A DNA stretch of 64,000 nt from Deltaproteobacteria bacterium (lineage in GTDB: Bacteria > Myxococcota_A > Polyangia > Nannocystales > Nannocystaceae): positions 62,001 to 126,000 of the forward strand of contig JADJEE010000002.1 of the NCBI GenBank assembly GCA_016709225.1, read 5' to 3'. Made by a program: the position numbers and the translations under genes. Numbering within the stretch: position 1 is the stretch's first letter; every line of letters begins with the position of its first letter. The notes under the pieces are model-generated. The model was given only the letters and a program-made list of their open reading frames with translations, had not been told where the DNA came from and searched no databases. Shown here one piece after another: positions 51,354 to 61,451 of the stretch.

Positions 51354-53009
51354 TTGCTGCTGCTCACGACCCTGCTCGCCCTGGCCCCGCCGCCGGCTCC
51401 GACGGCCGCTGCCACCGAACGCGAGGCGCCGACCGATCCCGTCGCGGTCGACCTCCCGACCGTGGACGCCGGCCTGCCGCCGGACTACGAGCCGCCGTTC
51501 GCGGCCGAGACGCTGCAGCTGTCGGACGTGCTGCAGCGGGCGCTGCAGACCAACATCGATCTGCGCAGCAACGCCATCGACGTCGGCATCTCCGAGGCCA
51601 ACGTGATGACCGCGCTGGGTGCCTACGACGTGTTCCTCAGCGCCGCGCTGAACGGCACTGTCGCCAAGACCCCGCAGCGCGGTTCGCAGATCACCTTCGC
51701 GACCGGCAACCGCTCGCTCGGGCTCACGCTCGGGTTCCAGCGCAAGCTCGAGATCGGCGGCACGGTCTCGCTCAGGATCGACATCAACCGCTCGCAGCAA
51801 GATCAGAAGACCGGCAACTTCCTGGCCGCGAACGCGGCAACCACGACGCTGTCGACCTACCGCATCACGCCGACCCTGACGCTCACGCAGCCCTTGCTCA
51901 AGGGCGCCGGGCTCAAGGTCAACCGCGCCGACATCAACAAGGCCAAGTTGGCGGTCAACGCCGCCCAGGCCACGCAGATCCTCACCGCGCAGAACCTCGT
52001 GCGCGATCTGATCTCGGCCTACTGGGACGTGCTGTTCGCCCACCGCGACCTGCAGAACAAGCGCAACAGCGTGGCGCTCGCGACCCGGCAGCTCGAGCGC
52101 ACCAAGGCGCTGGTGGCCGCCGGCCGCACCTCGCCGGTCGACGCCAAGGCCGTCGAGCAGGCGCTCGCCGCCCGCGAGAGCGACGTGCTCACCGCCGAGA
52201 ACACGCTGCTCGACCGCAGCCTCACGCTGCGCACGCTGATGGGCGAGTCGTTCGACGGCAGCGGCACCTTCGGCGTGCTACCGGCGACCGATCCGCTCGT
52301 GAAGGCGCGCACGGTCAACCTGTCCGACGAGATCGATCGCGCGCTCAAGCAGAACCCGCAGGTGCGGCAGCTCGAGATCCAGATCGCCAGCGGCCGCATC
52401 GACGAGCTGGTCGCCGCCAACCAACGACTGCCACAGCTCGACTTCTCGGGCAGCTTCACCCCCCAGGGCCGCAGCACCGATACCTCGGCCACCGCACAGA
52501 CCGGCGACCCCGGCAGAGAAGGCAGCTGGGGCGAGGCGTTCCAGAACTTCTTCAACAAGAAGCGCGTGATCCAAGACGAGAACCGGCTGCTCGCCGACTG
52601 GACCCTGCAGGGTTCGCTCACGCTGACCTGGGACGTGCAGAACCGGACCGCCAAGGGCCGGCATCAGGCCGCCAAGCTGCAGATCAAGAAGGCGCAGGTG
52701 AACCTCGAACGCGCCAAGCAGACCGTCGCGACCGGCGTGATCCGAGCGGCGAACGGACTGCGCACCGCCGGCAAGGTGATGGAGGTCGCGCAGATCTCGG
52801 TCGACCTCGCCAAGGACAACCTCGCCGCCGAGCAGGCCCGCTACGACGTCGGTCGCTCGACGAACTACGACGTGCTGCTGCGACTCGACGAGCTCGACAA
52901 GGCGCAGGCATCAGCGCTCAGTGCGCAAGTCACCTATCTGAAGGCACTCGCCCAGCTGCAGGCGCTGGCGGGCGAGATCCTCCCGGCCTACGGCCTCGAT
53001 ACGCCCTAA
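51354..53009 (+). CDS. TolC family outer-membrane channel protein
   Basis: About 551 residues with a short Leu-rich signal peptide. Two outer-membrane efflux protein repeats are visible. The first includes LQLSDVLQRALQTNIDLRS, then NRADINKAKLAVNAAQ and LVRDLISAYWDVLFAHRDLQ; the second has EIDRALKQNPQVRQLEIQI and a long coiled-coil run ending in LRLDELDKAQASALSA. TolC-type trimers form the outer-membrane exit duct of efflux pumps and type I secretion. The TTG at 51354 has AAAGG 6 nt upstream and begins the signal peptide directly. No inner-membrane pump partner is adjacent. Confidence 0.88.
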   Translation: MLLLTTLLALAPPPAPTAAATEREAPTDPVAVDLPTVDAGLPPDYEPPFAAETLQLSDVLQRALQTNIDLRSNAIDVGISEANVMTALGAYDVFLSAALNGTVAKTPQRGSQITFATGNRSLGLTLGFQRKLEIGGTVSLRIDINRSQQDQKTGNFLAANAATTTLSTYRITPTLTLTQPLLKGAGLKVNRADINKAKLAVNAAQATQILTAQNLVRDLISAYWDVLFAHRDLQNKRNSVALATRQLERTKALVAAGRTSPVDAKAVEQALAARESDVLTAENTLLDRSLTLRTLMGESFDGSGTFGVLPATDPLVKARTVNLSDEIDRALKQNPQVRQLEIQIASGRIDELVAANQRLPQLDFSGSFTPQGRSTDTSATAQTGDPGREGSWGEAFQNFFNKKRVIQDENRLLADWTLQGSLTLTWDVQNRTAKGRHQAAKLQIKKAQVNLERAKQTVATGVIRAANGLRTAGKVMEVAQISVDLAKDNLAAEQARYDVGRSTNYDVLLRLDELDKAQASALSAQVTYLKALAQLQALAGEILPAYGLDTP

Positions 53010-53021
53010 CACCACGTTGGC

Positions 53022-53081
53022 CCGGTGCCCAGGCCGGTGCCCAGGCCGGCGCCCAGCCCGGTGCCCAGGCCGGCGCGCGCC
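53022..53081. repeat. 12-bp tandem repeats downstream of the TolC-like gene
   Basis: The unit ccggtgcccagg occurs at 53022-53033, 53034-53045 and 53058-53069 exactly, with degenerate units at 53046-53057 and 53070-53081. It lies in a 291-bp non-coding gap. Confidence 0.85.
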
Positions 53082-53097
53082 CATCGACCCATGTGCA

Positions 53098-53165
53098 GGC
53101 GTCGAGCATGCGCAGCCGTCGACCATACGCGGCCGTCGACCATACGCGGCCGCCGAGCATGCGCC
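53098..53165. repeat. 17-bp tandem repeats, second array in the same gap
   Basis: Four contiguous units: 53098-53114, 53115-53131, 53132-53148 and 53149-53165. The middle two are identical (gccgtcgaccatacgcg); the outer two differ at a few positions. It lies immediately upstream of a likely promoter. Confidence 0.8.
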
Positions 53166-53184
53166 CGCACCGGCGCCGCCGCGC

Positions 53185-53214
53185 TTGTCCGCCGGCGAAC
53201 CGACATGCTACGGT
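53185..53214 (+). promoter_or_regulatory. Probable promoter of the small membrane protein gene
   Basis: TTGTCC (53185-53190) and TACGGT (53209-53214) are 18 bp apart. The ATG at 53301 would have a leader of about 80 nt with a good AGGAG ribosome site, unlike the very short leaders elsewhere in this window. Confidence 0.5.
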
Positions 53215-53300
53215 GCCGTGCTGCCCCGTGAGCCCGCATCGGGCCACGAGCAACGGCGGCCGGCTCGCCGCTCGGTCGAGCCCCGACAGGAGAAGCGCAC

Positions 53301-53537
53301 ATGTCCTCCACCGACATCGCCGACAACAAGTGGGAAATGCAGGCCTCGAAGCCGCCGATCGCGAACATCGCGGGGCTCGGCTACCTGCTCATGATCGGCG
53401 GCGTGATCGCACTGTTCGGCTACATCACCGCGATGTCGGTGGTGGCCATCATGTCGCCCAAGCGCGAGGCCGGCACGCTCGAGAACCAGTTCAAGAGCGA
53501 CGCTCCGGCGGCCGCTCCCGCCGAGCCCGCGAAGTAG
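53301..53537 (+). CDS. Small single-pass membrane protein
   Basis: A 78-residue protein. The cytoplasmic N-terminus includes DNKWEMQASKPPIANIAGLG, then one membrane helix (YLLMIGGVIALFGYITAMSVVAI), then a charged tail ending in Ala/Pro. AGGAG lies 9 nt upstream of the ATG, one of the best ribosome sites in the window, so the gene is likely real and well expressed. It stands alone and is convergent with pgeF, whose stop abuts it. I do not recognise the family. Confidence 0.75.
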   Translation: MSSTDIADNKWEMQASKPPIANIAGLGYLLMIGGVIALFGYITAMSVVAIMSPKREAGTLENQFKSDAPAAAPAEPAK

Positions 53538-54278
53538 TCACGCGCCGGCGCGCCAGCCGATGAACGCGAGCATCTGGCCGATGCCCGCGCCGTCGCGCCG
53601 ATACGAGTAGTAGCGATCGGGCTGTGCGTGGGTGCAGCCGCCGACCCGTGCGATCGCGGCCGCGGACACGCCGGCGCCCTGCAGCTGCGAGCGCACCACC
53701 GCAACCAGGTCGACGTGGGGTCGCGCGCCGCGGCGGTCGACGTACGCGGCGTCGAACTGCGACGCCACCTCGGGGCCGACCTCGAACGCGGCCTGCTCGA
53801 TGCACGGACCGATCGCGGCCTCGAGGGCGTCGGCGCTGATCCCAGCGGCGACGAGCTGCGCCACCGCAACGCCGACGATGTTCCCCGCGGTCCCGCGCCA
53901 CCCGCTGTGCACCGCCGCGACCACGCGCCCCTCGCGATCGGCCAGCAGCACCGGCACGCAGTCGGCGGTCAGCACCCCCAACACGAGCCCGTGGCTCCGG
54001 CGACACCACAGGCCATCGGCCTCGACGCCCTCGGACGCGGTCGCGGCGTCGATCACGGCGAGGCCGTGGACCTGTCGCGCCAGCCGCAGCGCGCCGCGAT
54101 CGAAGCCGGCGTGATCGGCCAGCAGCTCGCGATTGCGTGCGACCGCGGCGACGTCGTCTCCCCACTTGCTCGCCATGTTGAACGTGGCGTAGCGCCCTTC
54201 GCTCACGCCCCCGCGCCGGTCGGTGAAGCCGTGGACGAGCCCGGGGATCGCGGCGAGGTTGTCGGCGACGTCGAACAC
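53538..54278 (-). CDS. pgeF: PgeF/YfiH, multicopper-fold peptidoglycan editing factor
   Basis: A 246-residue protein of the laccase-domain YfiH family. Key motifs: VHGFTDRRGGVSEG at the start, RQVHGLAVID with a metal-binding His, LTADCVPVLLAD with the conserved Cys, and VAAVHSGWRGTAGNIV with the second His. In E. coli PgeF removes wrongly built UDP-MurNAc-L-Ser precursors to keep peptidoglycan composition correct. The GTG at 54278 gives the normal family length. It lies just behind the RluD-type gene on the same strand, a gene order often seen in bacteria. Confidence 0.9.
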   Translation of the reverse strand: MFDVADNLAAIPGLVHGFTDRRGGVSEGRYATFNMASKWGDDVAAVARNRELLADHAGFDRGALRLARQVHGLAVIDAATASEGVEADGLWCRRSHGLVLGVLTADCVPVLLADREGRVVAAVHSGWRGTAGNIVGVAVAQLVAAGISADALEAAIGPCIEQAAFEVGPEVASQFDAAYVDRRGARPHVDLVAVVRSQLQGAGVSAAAIARVGGCTHAQPDRYYSYRRDGAGIGQMLAFIGWRAGA

Positions 54279-54297
54279 GCGCGCGCCTAGTCTGCCA

Positions 54298-55284
54298 TCA
54301 GCGGGGCGGGCCGTCGCGCAGCGCGGCGACGACCGCCGCCAGCTCGGCCGGCAGCGCGCTCTGCCACGACAGCCGTCGACCATCGGGGTGCACGATCGCG
54401 AGCTCGGCGGCATGCAGCGCGTGCCGCCCGAGGCCCACGATCGCCGCGGCCACCCGCGGATCGGCGGGGACGTGGCCGTAGAGCACATCGCCGAGGATCG
54501 GGTGGCCGAGCTGGCGGGCATGCATTCGGATCTGGTGCGTGCGGCCGGTGTGCAGCTCGAAGCGAACCACCGCGGCGCCGTGCAGCGGCTCCACCACCGC
54601 GGCATCGGTGATGGCGCGACGGGTCCCGACCGCGGGCGAGAAGCGGCGACGATCGGCCGGGTCGCGCCCGTGCAGGGTGTCGAGGTGCTGCGTCTGCCAG
54701 CGCGGCACGCCGTACACCAGCCCGAGGTAGGCACGGTGGAGATCGTGGCGGCGGAACTGCGCCGCGAGGTGTTCCTGCGCGGCGGCGTGCTTGGCCAGCA
54801 CCAAGAGCCCGCTGGTGTCCTTGTCGAGCCGATGCACGAGCCCCGGACGCGCGTCGTCGTTACCCGGCATCACCGGCAGCTGCGGCGCCACATCGGACGC
54901 GCGCACGAGGTGACCGAGCACCGCGTTCACGAGCGTGCCGTCGCTGTGCCCGGGACCCGCGTGCACCGGCATGCCAGCGGGCTTGTCGACCACGAGCAGA
55001 TCGTCGTCCTCGAAGACCACCGGCAGCGGCAGGTCCTCGGGCCTCGCGACCAGCGGCGGCGCGGCGACCAGCACGACCTGCACCTCGATCGGCGCGCGCA
55101 GGGCCTGGGAGGGCCGCAGCGGCCGCCCCTCGCTGGTGACCTGCCCGGCTGCGAAGGCGCGCTGCAGCGCGGAGCGGGTGAGGTTGGCGCCGCGTTCGTT
55201 GAGCGCGTCGAGCAGCGCGCGATCCAGCCGCGAACCGCCCCCGGCCGGCAGCGACACCGACCACGCCGACGGCGATGTGCCCAC
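54298..55284 (-). CDS. RluD-family 23S rRNA pseudouridine synthase
   Basis: A 328-residue enzyme. An S4-like RNA-binding segment (SRLDRALLDALNERG, then LTRSALQRAFAAGQV) is followed by the catalytic RsuA/RluA domain. That domain has LLVVDKPAGMPVHAGPGH, VHRLDKDTSGLLVLAK (catalytic Asp in RLD) and the substrate-binding LHTGRTHQIRMHARQLGHPILGD. It converts uridine to pseudouridine in rRNA. The GTG start overlaps the stop of the preceding small gene by 1 nt (TAGTG), so it is coupled to that gene and probably cotranscribed with pgeF. Confidence 0.9.
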   Translation of the reverse strand: MGTSPSAWSVSLPAGGGSRLDRALLDALNERGANLTRSALQRAFAAGQVTSEGRPLRPSQALRAPIEVQVVLVAAPPLVARPEDLPLPVVFEDDDLLVVDKPAGMPVHAGPGHSDGTLVNAVLGHLVRASDVAPQLPVMPGNDDARPGLVHRLDKDTSGLLVLAKHAAAQEHLAAQFRRHDLHRAYLGLVYGVPRWQTQHLDTLHGRDPADRRRFSPAVGTRRAITDAAVVEPLHGAAVVRFELHTGRTHQIRMHARQLGHPILGDVLYGHVPADPRVAAAIVGLGRHALHAAELAIVHPDGRRLSWQSALPAELAAVVAALRDGPPR

Positions 55285-55562
55285 TACCAGATCGTCGACT
55301 TGAGCGCCGCCATCGGCTTGATCACGCGGTCGACGATGGCGCGGTCGTAGTAGTTGCGCTTGAACAGGTCGGGCGTCACCGCGGCGCGGAACAGGTCGCG
55401 CCCCTCGGTGATCAGGTCGGAGAGGTCGGGATCGTCGAAGAACGTGTCGGCCAGCAGGGCCTCTTCGATCTTCTGCTTGTTGTACAGGTAGATGTCCGAC
55501 GCGATCGCGCGGGCCTTCTGCTGCGCGCGCTTGTCATTGTCGATGAGCTGCGGACCCGCCAT
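55284..55562 (-). CDS. Conserved small protein upstream of the RluD-like gene
   Basis: A 92-residue soluble helical protein. It opens with AGPQLIDNDKRAQQKARAIASD, continues IYLYNKQKIEEALLADTFFDD and ends in ALKSTIW. Coding quality is high and the 1-nt overlap with the next gene supports it. I recall similar short proteins in other deltaproteobacterial genomes but know no function. A CATGAT hexamer lies 9 nt before the ATG on the minus strand. Confidence 0.75.
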   Translation of the reverse strand: MAGPQLIDNDKRAQQKARAIASDIYLYNKQKIEEALLADTFFDDPDLSDLITEGRDLFRAAVTPDLFKRNYYDRAIVDRVIKPMAALKSTIW

Positions 55563-55728
55563 GGCCCCCGCATCATGCCACAGCGGCGGCCGCGGCGGCC
55601 AGCGCGGGGCGGGCGGGTGCGCGGCCGCGTCGGCAAGGCGAGCGGCAGGCCCGACCCCGGCGCCGGCGCCGGGCCGCTGGGGTCGGTGCGCGCGGGGTTT
55701 GCGGGCTACACTGGCGCGGACCTTCGCC

Positions 55729-57884
55729 ATGCCCGCGACCTCGCTCAGTGAGAGCCTCAGCTCGCTGCTCGCTGCGACGGTGGCGTTCGCGATCGGCACC
55801 TCGGTGGTGCTACGCGACCGCCGTCGCGACAACTTCGTGTTGTTCGCGGTGTTCTGCTTCAACCTGGGCCTGTTCCACCTGGCGCGGTTCTTCTTCGGGT
55901 TCTCGCAGCTGTCGATCTTCGGGTGGTTCGCGCAGACCATCAGCGTGCTGCTGCCGTGGACCGCCGGCCGCAGCCTGTCGTCGTTCGTACCGGCGGTCGG
56001 CGGCCGCAGGTACGAGAAGATCCAGCGCCGGCTCGGTACGCTGCTGGTGCTGGCGCAGACGGTGGTGCTGTTCTTCCCCAGCCTGCGCGAGCTGCCGCAG
56101 TGGGAGGTGGTGCCGATGCTGCTCGGCACCTACGTCATCGTCGGTCTGCTGCTGGCGATCACGCGGGTGTGGCGGGCCGCGCGGGCGGCCGAGGGCACCA
56201 GCGCGGCACCGCGACTGCGCTACGTGTTCTACGCCAGCATCGCCGCGCTCGCGCTGGGCTCGTCGTGGGTGCCCGCGGTCGGGCCGATCGTCACCGCGGT
56301 GTACCTCTACTTCGTGGCGCAGACGCTGGTGCGCGAGCGCCTGCTGGATCTGCCCGAGGTCGCGCTGCGCATCGCGAGCCTGAGCGTGTTGGTGGTGGTG
56401 GTGACCGGCCTCTACGCGCTCTTGCTGCTGTGGATCCCAGCGCGCGACGCCAGCAACCGCTCGCTGTTCGTGTTCAACGCCGCGGTGGCCTCGTTCGCGG
56501 TGCTGGTGCTGCTCGAGCCGGTGCGCACCGAGATCGAGAGTCGCCTCGAGTCGTGGCTGTACCGCGATCGTCGGGTGATGCGCCGCATTCTGCTGCAGCT
56601 GCGCCTCAAGCTGCTGAACGTGATCGACCCCGACGAGATGGCCAAGCTGGTGGTGGCGGAGCTGCAGGCGTCGGGCCGGGTGACCCAGGCGAGCCTCTAC
56701 CTCATCGATCGTCAGGGCAGCGCGCTGGTGCTGTCGCGGCACCTCGGGCCGGTCCCGCTCGCGCGACTCGACCTCGCGACCCGTCGACCGCTGCTCGAGC
56801 GCATGCTGCGTCACGGCACCCAGCTGCGCGACGTGCTGCAGCGCGAGCGCGAACGTGCCCGTGCCGAGGCGCAGGTCGAGCTCGACGAGATGCTCGAGAC
56901 CATGGGCGCGATCAAGGGCAGCCTCGCGCTGCCGATCGTGGGTGCGCTCGGCCACGGCGATGACCGCACCGAGCCCGAGCTGCTGGGCGCGTTGTTCGTC
57001 GACGACGAGCGGCTGCTCGAGCCGTTCTCCCGCGAGGAGATCGAGCTCTTCGAGGGCGTCGCGGCCCAGGCCGCCACCACCATCGCGAACTCGGCGGTCT
57101 ACGAGGGTCGCAAGGAGCGCGACCGCCTGGCCGCTCTCGGCGAGATGGCGGCCGGTCTCGCCCACGAGATCCGCAACCCGCTCGGCGCCATCAAGGGTGC
57201 GGTCCAGGTGATGGAGTCGATCGAAGACAAGTCCGGTCCGCAGGCCCGCGAATTCCTCGACGTCATCGTCGAGGAGGTCGATCGACTCAACCGCGTGGTC
57301 AGCCAGTTCCTCACCTACTCGCGCCCCTTCAAAGGCGAGCTGTCGCCGGTCGACCCCCGCGACATCGTCCACGCGACCGTACGCCTGCTGCCCGACGCCG
57401 TGCAGAAGCGGGTGAAGCTGCGGGCCCACGGTGAGATCCCGACCGTGCGGGCCGACGGCGACGCGCTGCGGCAGGTGCTGCACAACCTCGTGCTCAACGC
57501 GCTCGACGCCACCGCGGGTATCTCCGACCCGAAGATCGAGATCGCCCTGTCGGTGCGCCAGCGCGGGCTGCTGCGGGGCGACGCACTCGCCATCGACGTC
57601 CGCGACAACGGCCCGGGCCTGAGCTCGCGCACCATGACCAACCTGTTCGTGCCGTTCCACACCACCAAGAGCGGTGGCACCGGCCTCGGCCTGCCGATCT
57701 CGCAGCGCATCGTGGAGAATCACCACGGCGTCATCGAGGTCGCCAACAATCCCGAGGGCGGCGCCCGCTTCACGGTATTGTTGCCCGTGCAGCCCGAGCT
57801 CGGGCCGGCCGACGCGGCGCCCCGCGACGCCAGCGCCGCGACGCCGCCGATCGTGCCGCACTCCCCACCCGAGGCCCGACCCAC

Positions 57885-57888
<4 letters not shown>
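55729..57888 (+). CDS. Membrane histidine kinase with GAF domain (NtrB/PrsK-like)
   Basis: A 719-residue sensor kinase. Residues 1-270 hold about seven or eight membrane helices. A linker and GAF-like domain follow at about 305-465 (KLVVAELQASGRVTQASLYLID, then LALPIVGALGHGD). The HisKA dimer has its phospho-acceptor in AAGLAHEIRNPLGAIKGA (His 479) and the ATPase domain shows N box LHNLVLNALDAT, G1 DNGPGLS and G2 GGTGLGL. It should phosphorylate the regulator encoded by the overlapping downstream gene. TACACT lies 16 nt upstream of the ATG. Confidence 0.88.
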
Positions 57889-59500
<1,612 letters not shown>

Positions 59501-59504
<4 letters not shown>

Positions 59505-59530
59505 CGCGGGCCAAGCGGCGCTGGTAGCGT
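59501..59530 (+). promoter_or_regulatory. Sigma-70 type promoter of the outer-membrane protein gene
   Basis: TTGACG (59501-59506) overlaps the stop codon of the response regulator gene; TAGCGT (59525-59530) follows after 18 bp. The ATG lies 17 nt after the -10 box. Confidence 0.6.
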
Positions 59531-59547
59531 CGCTGTCGGCTCCCATC

Positions 59548-61023
59548 ATGCGTCATCCTGTACACGGTCGCCGGATCCTGCCGGCGCTGTTGCTCGCCGC
59601 GGCGACAGCCGGTGCGGGCAGCGACGCGACGGCCGCCGAGGTCACCCGCGTCGCCAGCTCGTTCGAAGAGAACAATCGCTTCGACATCCACATGGGGCTG
59701 GCCTACACGTTCAACGACAAGCGGGCGGCGATCCTGCGCGAGTGGAACACGGGCGGCCCCAACGACACCCAGACCCGGCTCGTGAAGGACCTGGTCTACC
59801 GCCAGCAACGACACGTGCTGACGCCGACCATCGAGATCGGTCTGTGGCACGACCTCGCGATCTACGCGTCGCTGCCGGTCATCCTCGCCGACAACCGCAA
59901 CTACGCCTTCGATCAGCGCGCCGACGATTGCGTCTACGGCGACGACGTGCCGCCCAACCCGTCGGCGACCTGCGTCAACAAGAACAACAGCACCACCATC
60001 CGTGACGGCATCATCCCGCGCGATGGCTTCGATGCCACCACCAACGGTGCCCCGTTCACGCAGTTCACGGGCCCCGGCACCGAGCTGATCTTCAAGGGCC
60101 CGACCCGGCGCGGCATCGACCAGTTCTGGGTCGGCCTCAAGTACGGCATCTTGAACCAAGAGAAGCGCGCCCACATGCCGAACTGGGTGATTGGCTTCGA
60201 GGGTCGCTTCGGGGTCGGTCGCGCGATGACCTTCACGCGCAACATCGATCAAGACGATCCCGCCGGCAACCACCGCGTCGGTCGTCGCACCCACGAGCTC
60301 GGGCTGTGGACCACGCTGTCGCGGCGCCATCGCTTCCTCGACCCGTACTTCACCGCGTTCTGGCGACAGGCGTTCAAGGGCGCCGCCAGCCAGTTCCAGG
60401 ACTTCTCGCGCTTCGGCGCGCAGACCCAGAAGCAGCCCCAGTCCACCGCGGGCATGAGCTTTGGCACCGAGATCGTGCCGTGGGAGCGCAAGGCCAAGCA
60501 GTTCAAGGTCTCGGTGCTGCTCGAGGGCAGCGCGGTGCTGCACTACAGCGGTCGCGGCTACAGCGAGATCTGGGAGCTGTTGGCGGACTCGCCCGCCATG
60601 GTCGGGTCCAACGATCCCACGACGGCCGATCAGTGCGATCGCAACGCCGCGATGGCGTTCGCCGCCGACAACCCCGGCGACCCTGGCTACCTGCAGGCCG
60701 GCGGGAGCTCCTGCGCACGACACAACGGCGTCACCGATCTGCAGGACTACGGCACCTTCGGCTTCAACGGCGCGCTGAACCTCCACCTCGGACCGCACGC
60801 GCGGCTGATGGCCGGGTTCACGGTGCAGACGGACACGCGGCACTTCCTGACCTTCACCAACCGTGGCAAGGCCGACGGCGGCGCCGACAACGATCGCGTC
60901 GAGCCCGGCACCAAAGAGGTCAATCCGCTGCGCCGCGACGTGGTCGACAATGTCGGGCGTCGCTTCGTGATCGACGACGTCATCGACACCTACGCCTACG
61001 CGCGCTTCTTGCTGATGTTCTAG
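59548..61023 (+). CDS. Outer-membrane beta-barrel protein of unknown function
   Basis: A 491-residue exported protein with a signal peptide (about 1-30, AAATAGAGSDATAA). The mature part has repeated amphipathic strands (RFDIHMGLAYTFND, LTPTIEIGLWHDLAIYASLPVI, FWVGLKYGI, NWVIGFEGRFGVG, ARLMAGFTVQTD) and ends in a strand with terminal Phe (YARFLLMF), the signature recognised by the BAM complex. Two pairs of Cys lie in loops. It is likely an outer-membrane channel or receptor. It lies downstream of the kinase/regulator pair with its own promoter. Confidence 0.75.
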   Translation: MRHPVHGRRILPALLLAAATAGAGSDATAAEVTRVASSFEENNRFDIHMGLAYTFNDKRAAILREWNTGGPNDTQTRLVKDLVYRQQRHVLTPTIEIGLWHDLAIYASLPVILADNRNYAFDQRADDCVYGDDVPPNPSATCVNKNNSTTIRDGIIPRDGFDATTNGAPFTQFTGPGTELIFKGPTRRGIDQFWVGLKYGILNQEKRAHMPNWVIGFEGRFGVGRAMTFTRNIDQDDPAGNHRVGRRTHELGLWTTLSRRHRFLDPYFTAFWRQAFKGAASQFQDFSRFGAQTQKQPQSTAGMSFGTEIVPWERKAKQFKVSVLLEGSAVLHYSGRGYSEIWELLADSPAMVGSNDPTTADQCDRNAAMAFAADNPGDPGYLQAGGSSCARHNGVTDLQDYGTFGFNGALNLHLGPHARLMAGFTVQTDTRHFLTFTNRGKADGGADNDRVEPGTKEVNPLRRDVVDNVGRRFVIDDVIDTYAYARFLLMF

Positions 61024-61064
61024 CGCACCGCCATGCCGGACGGCAGCTCGCCTGCGGTGCACGC

Positions 61065-61436
61065 GTGAGGCGGCCGGTGGGTCGCACGCTCCACGTCGTC
61101 GGTGCGCCGTCGCAGCTCGACTGCCGCAGCTGCGGCGCCTGCTGCCGCAACCCGCTCGAGAACCGGCGCGAGGGCGTGCGCGCGTGGGTCGAGGTCGGCG
61201 ACGACGAGCCGCTGCGTCGGCGCGCGCGGGGTGCCGCGCTGCTGCAGCGCGATGCCGACGGGCGCGTGCACCTCAAGCTGGTCGCCCCCGACGACCGCTG
61301 CATCGCCCTGCGGGGCCGCATCGGCGCGAATGTGCGCTGCTCGATCTACGACGTGCGCCCTCGCGGGTGCCGTCGGGTCGAGGCCGGCGACCGACGCTGC
61401 CTGCAGTACCGCGCCGAGGCGGGCCTTCGCCCTTGA
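61065..61436 (+). CDS. YkgJ family cysteine-cluster protein
   Basis: About 123 residues. The N-terminal cluster LDCRSCGACCRNP and later CIALRG, VRCSIYDVRPRGCR and CLQYR give the eight-cysteine pattern of YkgJ-type proteins, thought to bind zinc or an Fe-S cluster. The GTG at 61065 is 41 bp after the barrel protein gene and probably in the same transcript; a GTG at 61077 is also possible. The role is unknown; related proteins act as putative metal-binding or oxidoreductase-like factors. Confidence 0.8.
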   Translation: MRRPVGRTLHVVGAPSQLDCRSCGACCRNPLENRREGVRAWVEVGDDEPLRRRARGAALLQRDADGRVHLKLVAPDDRCIALRGRIGANVRCSIYDVRPRGCRRVEAGDRRCLQYRAEAGLRP

Positions 61437-61451
61437 ACCTGGGTCGCCGCG

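Noticed and set aside
53098..53165. Possible CRISPR or iteron origin
   Set aside because: The 17-bp units are contiguous, only four in number, and no replication initiator gene is nearby.
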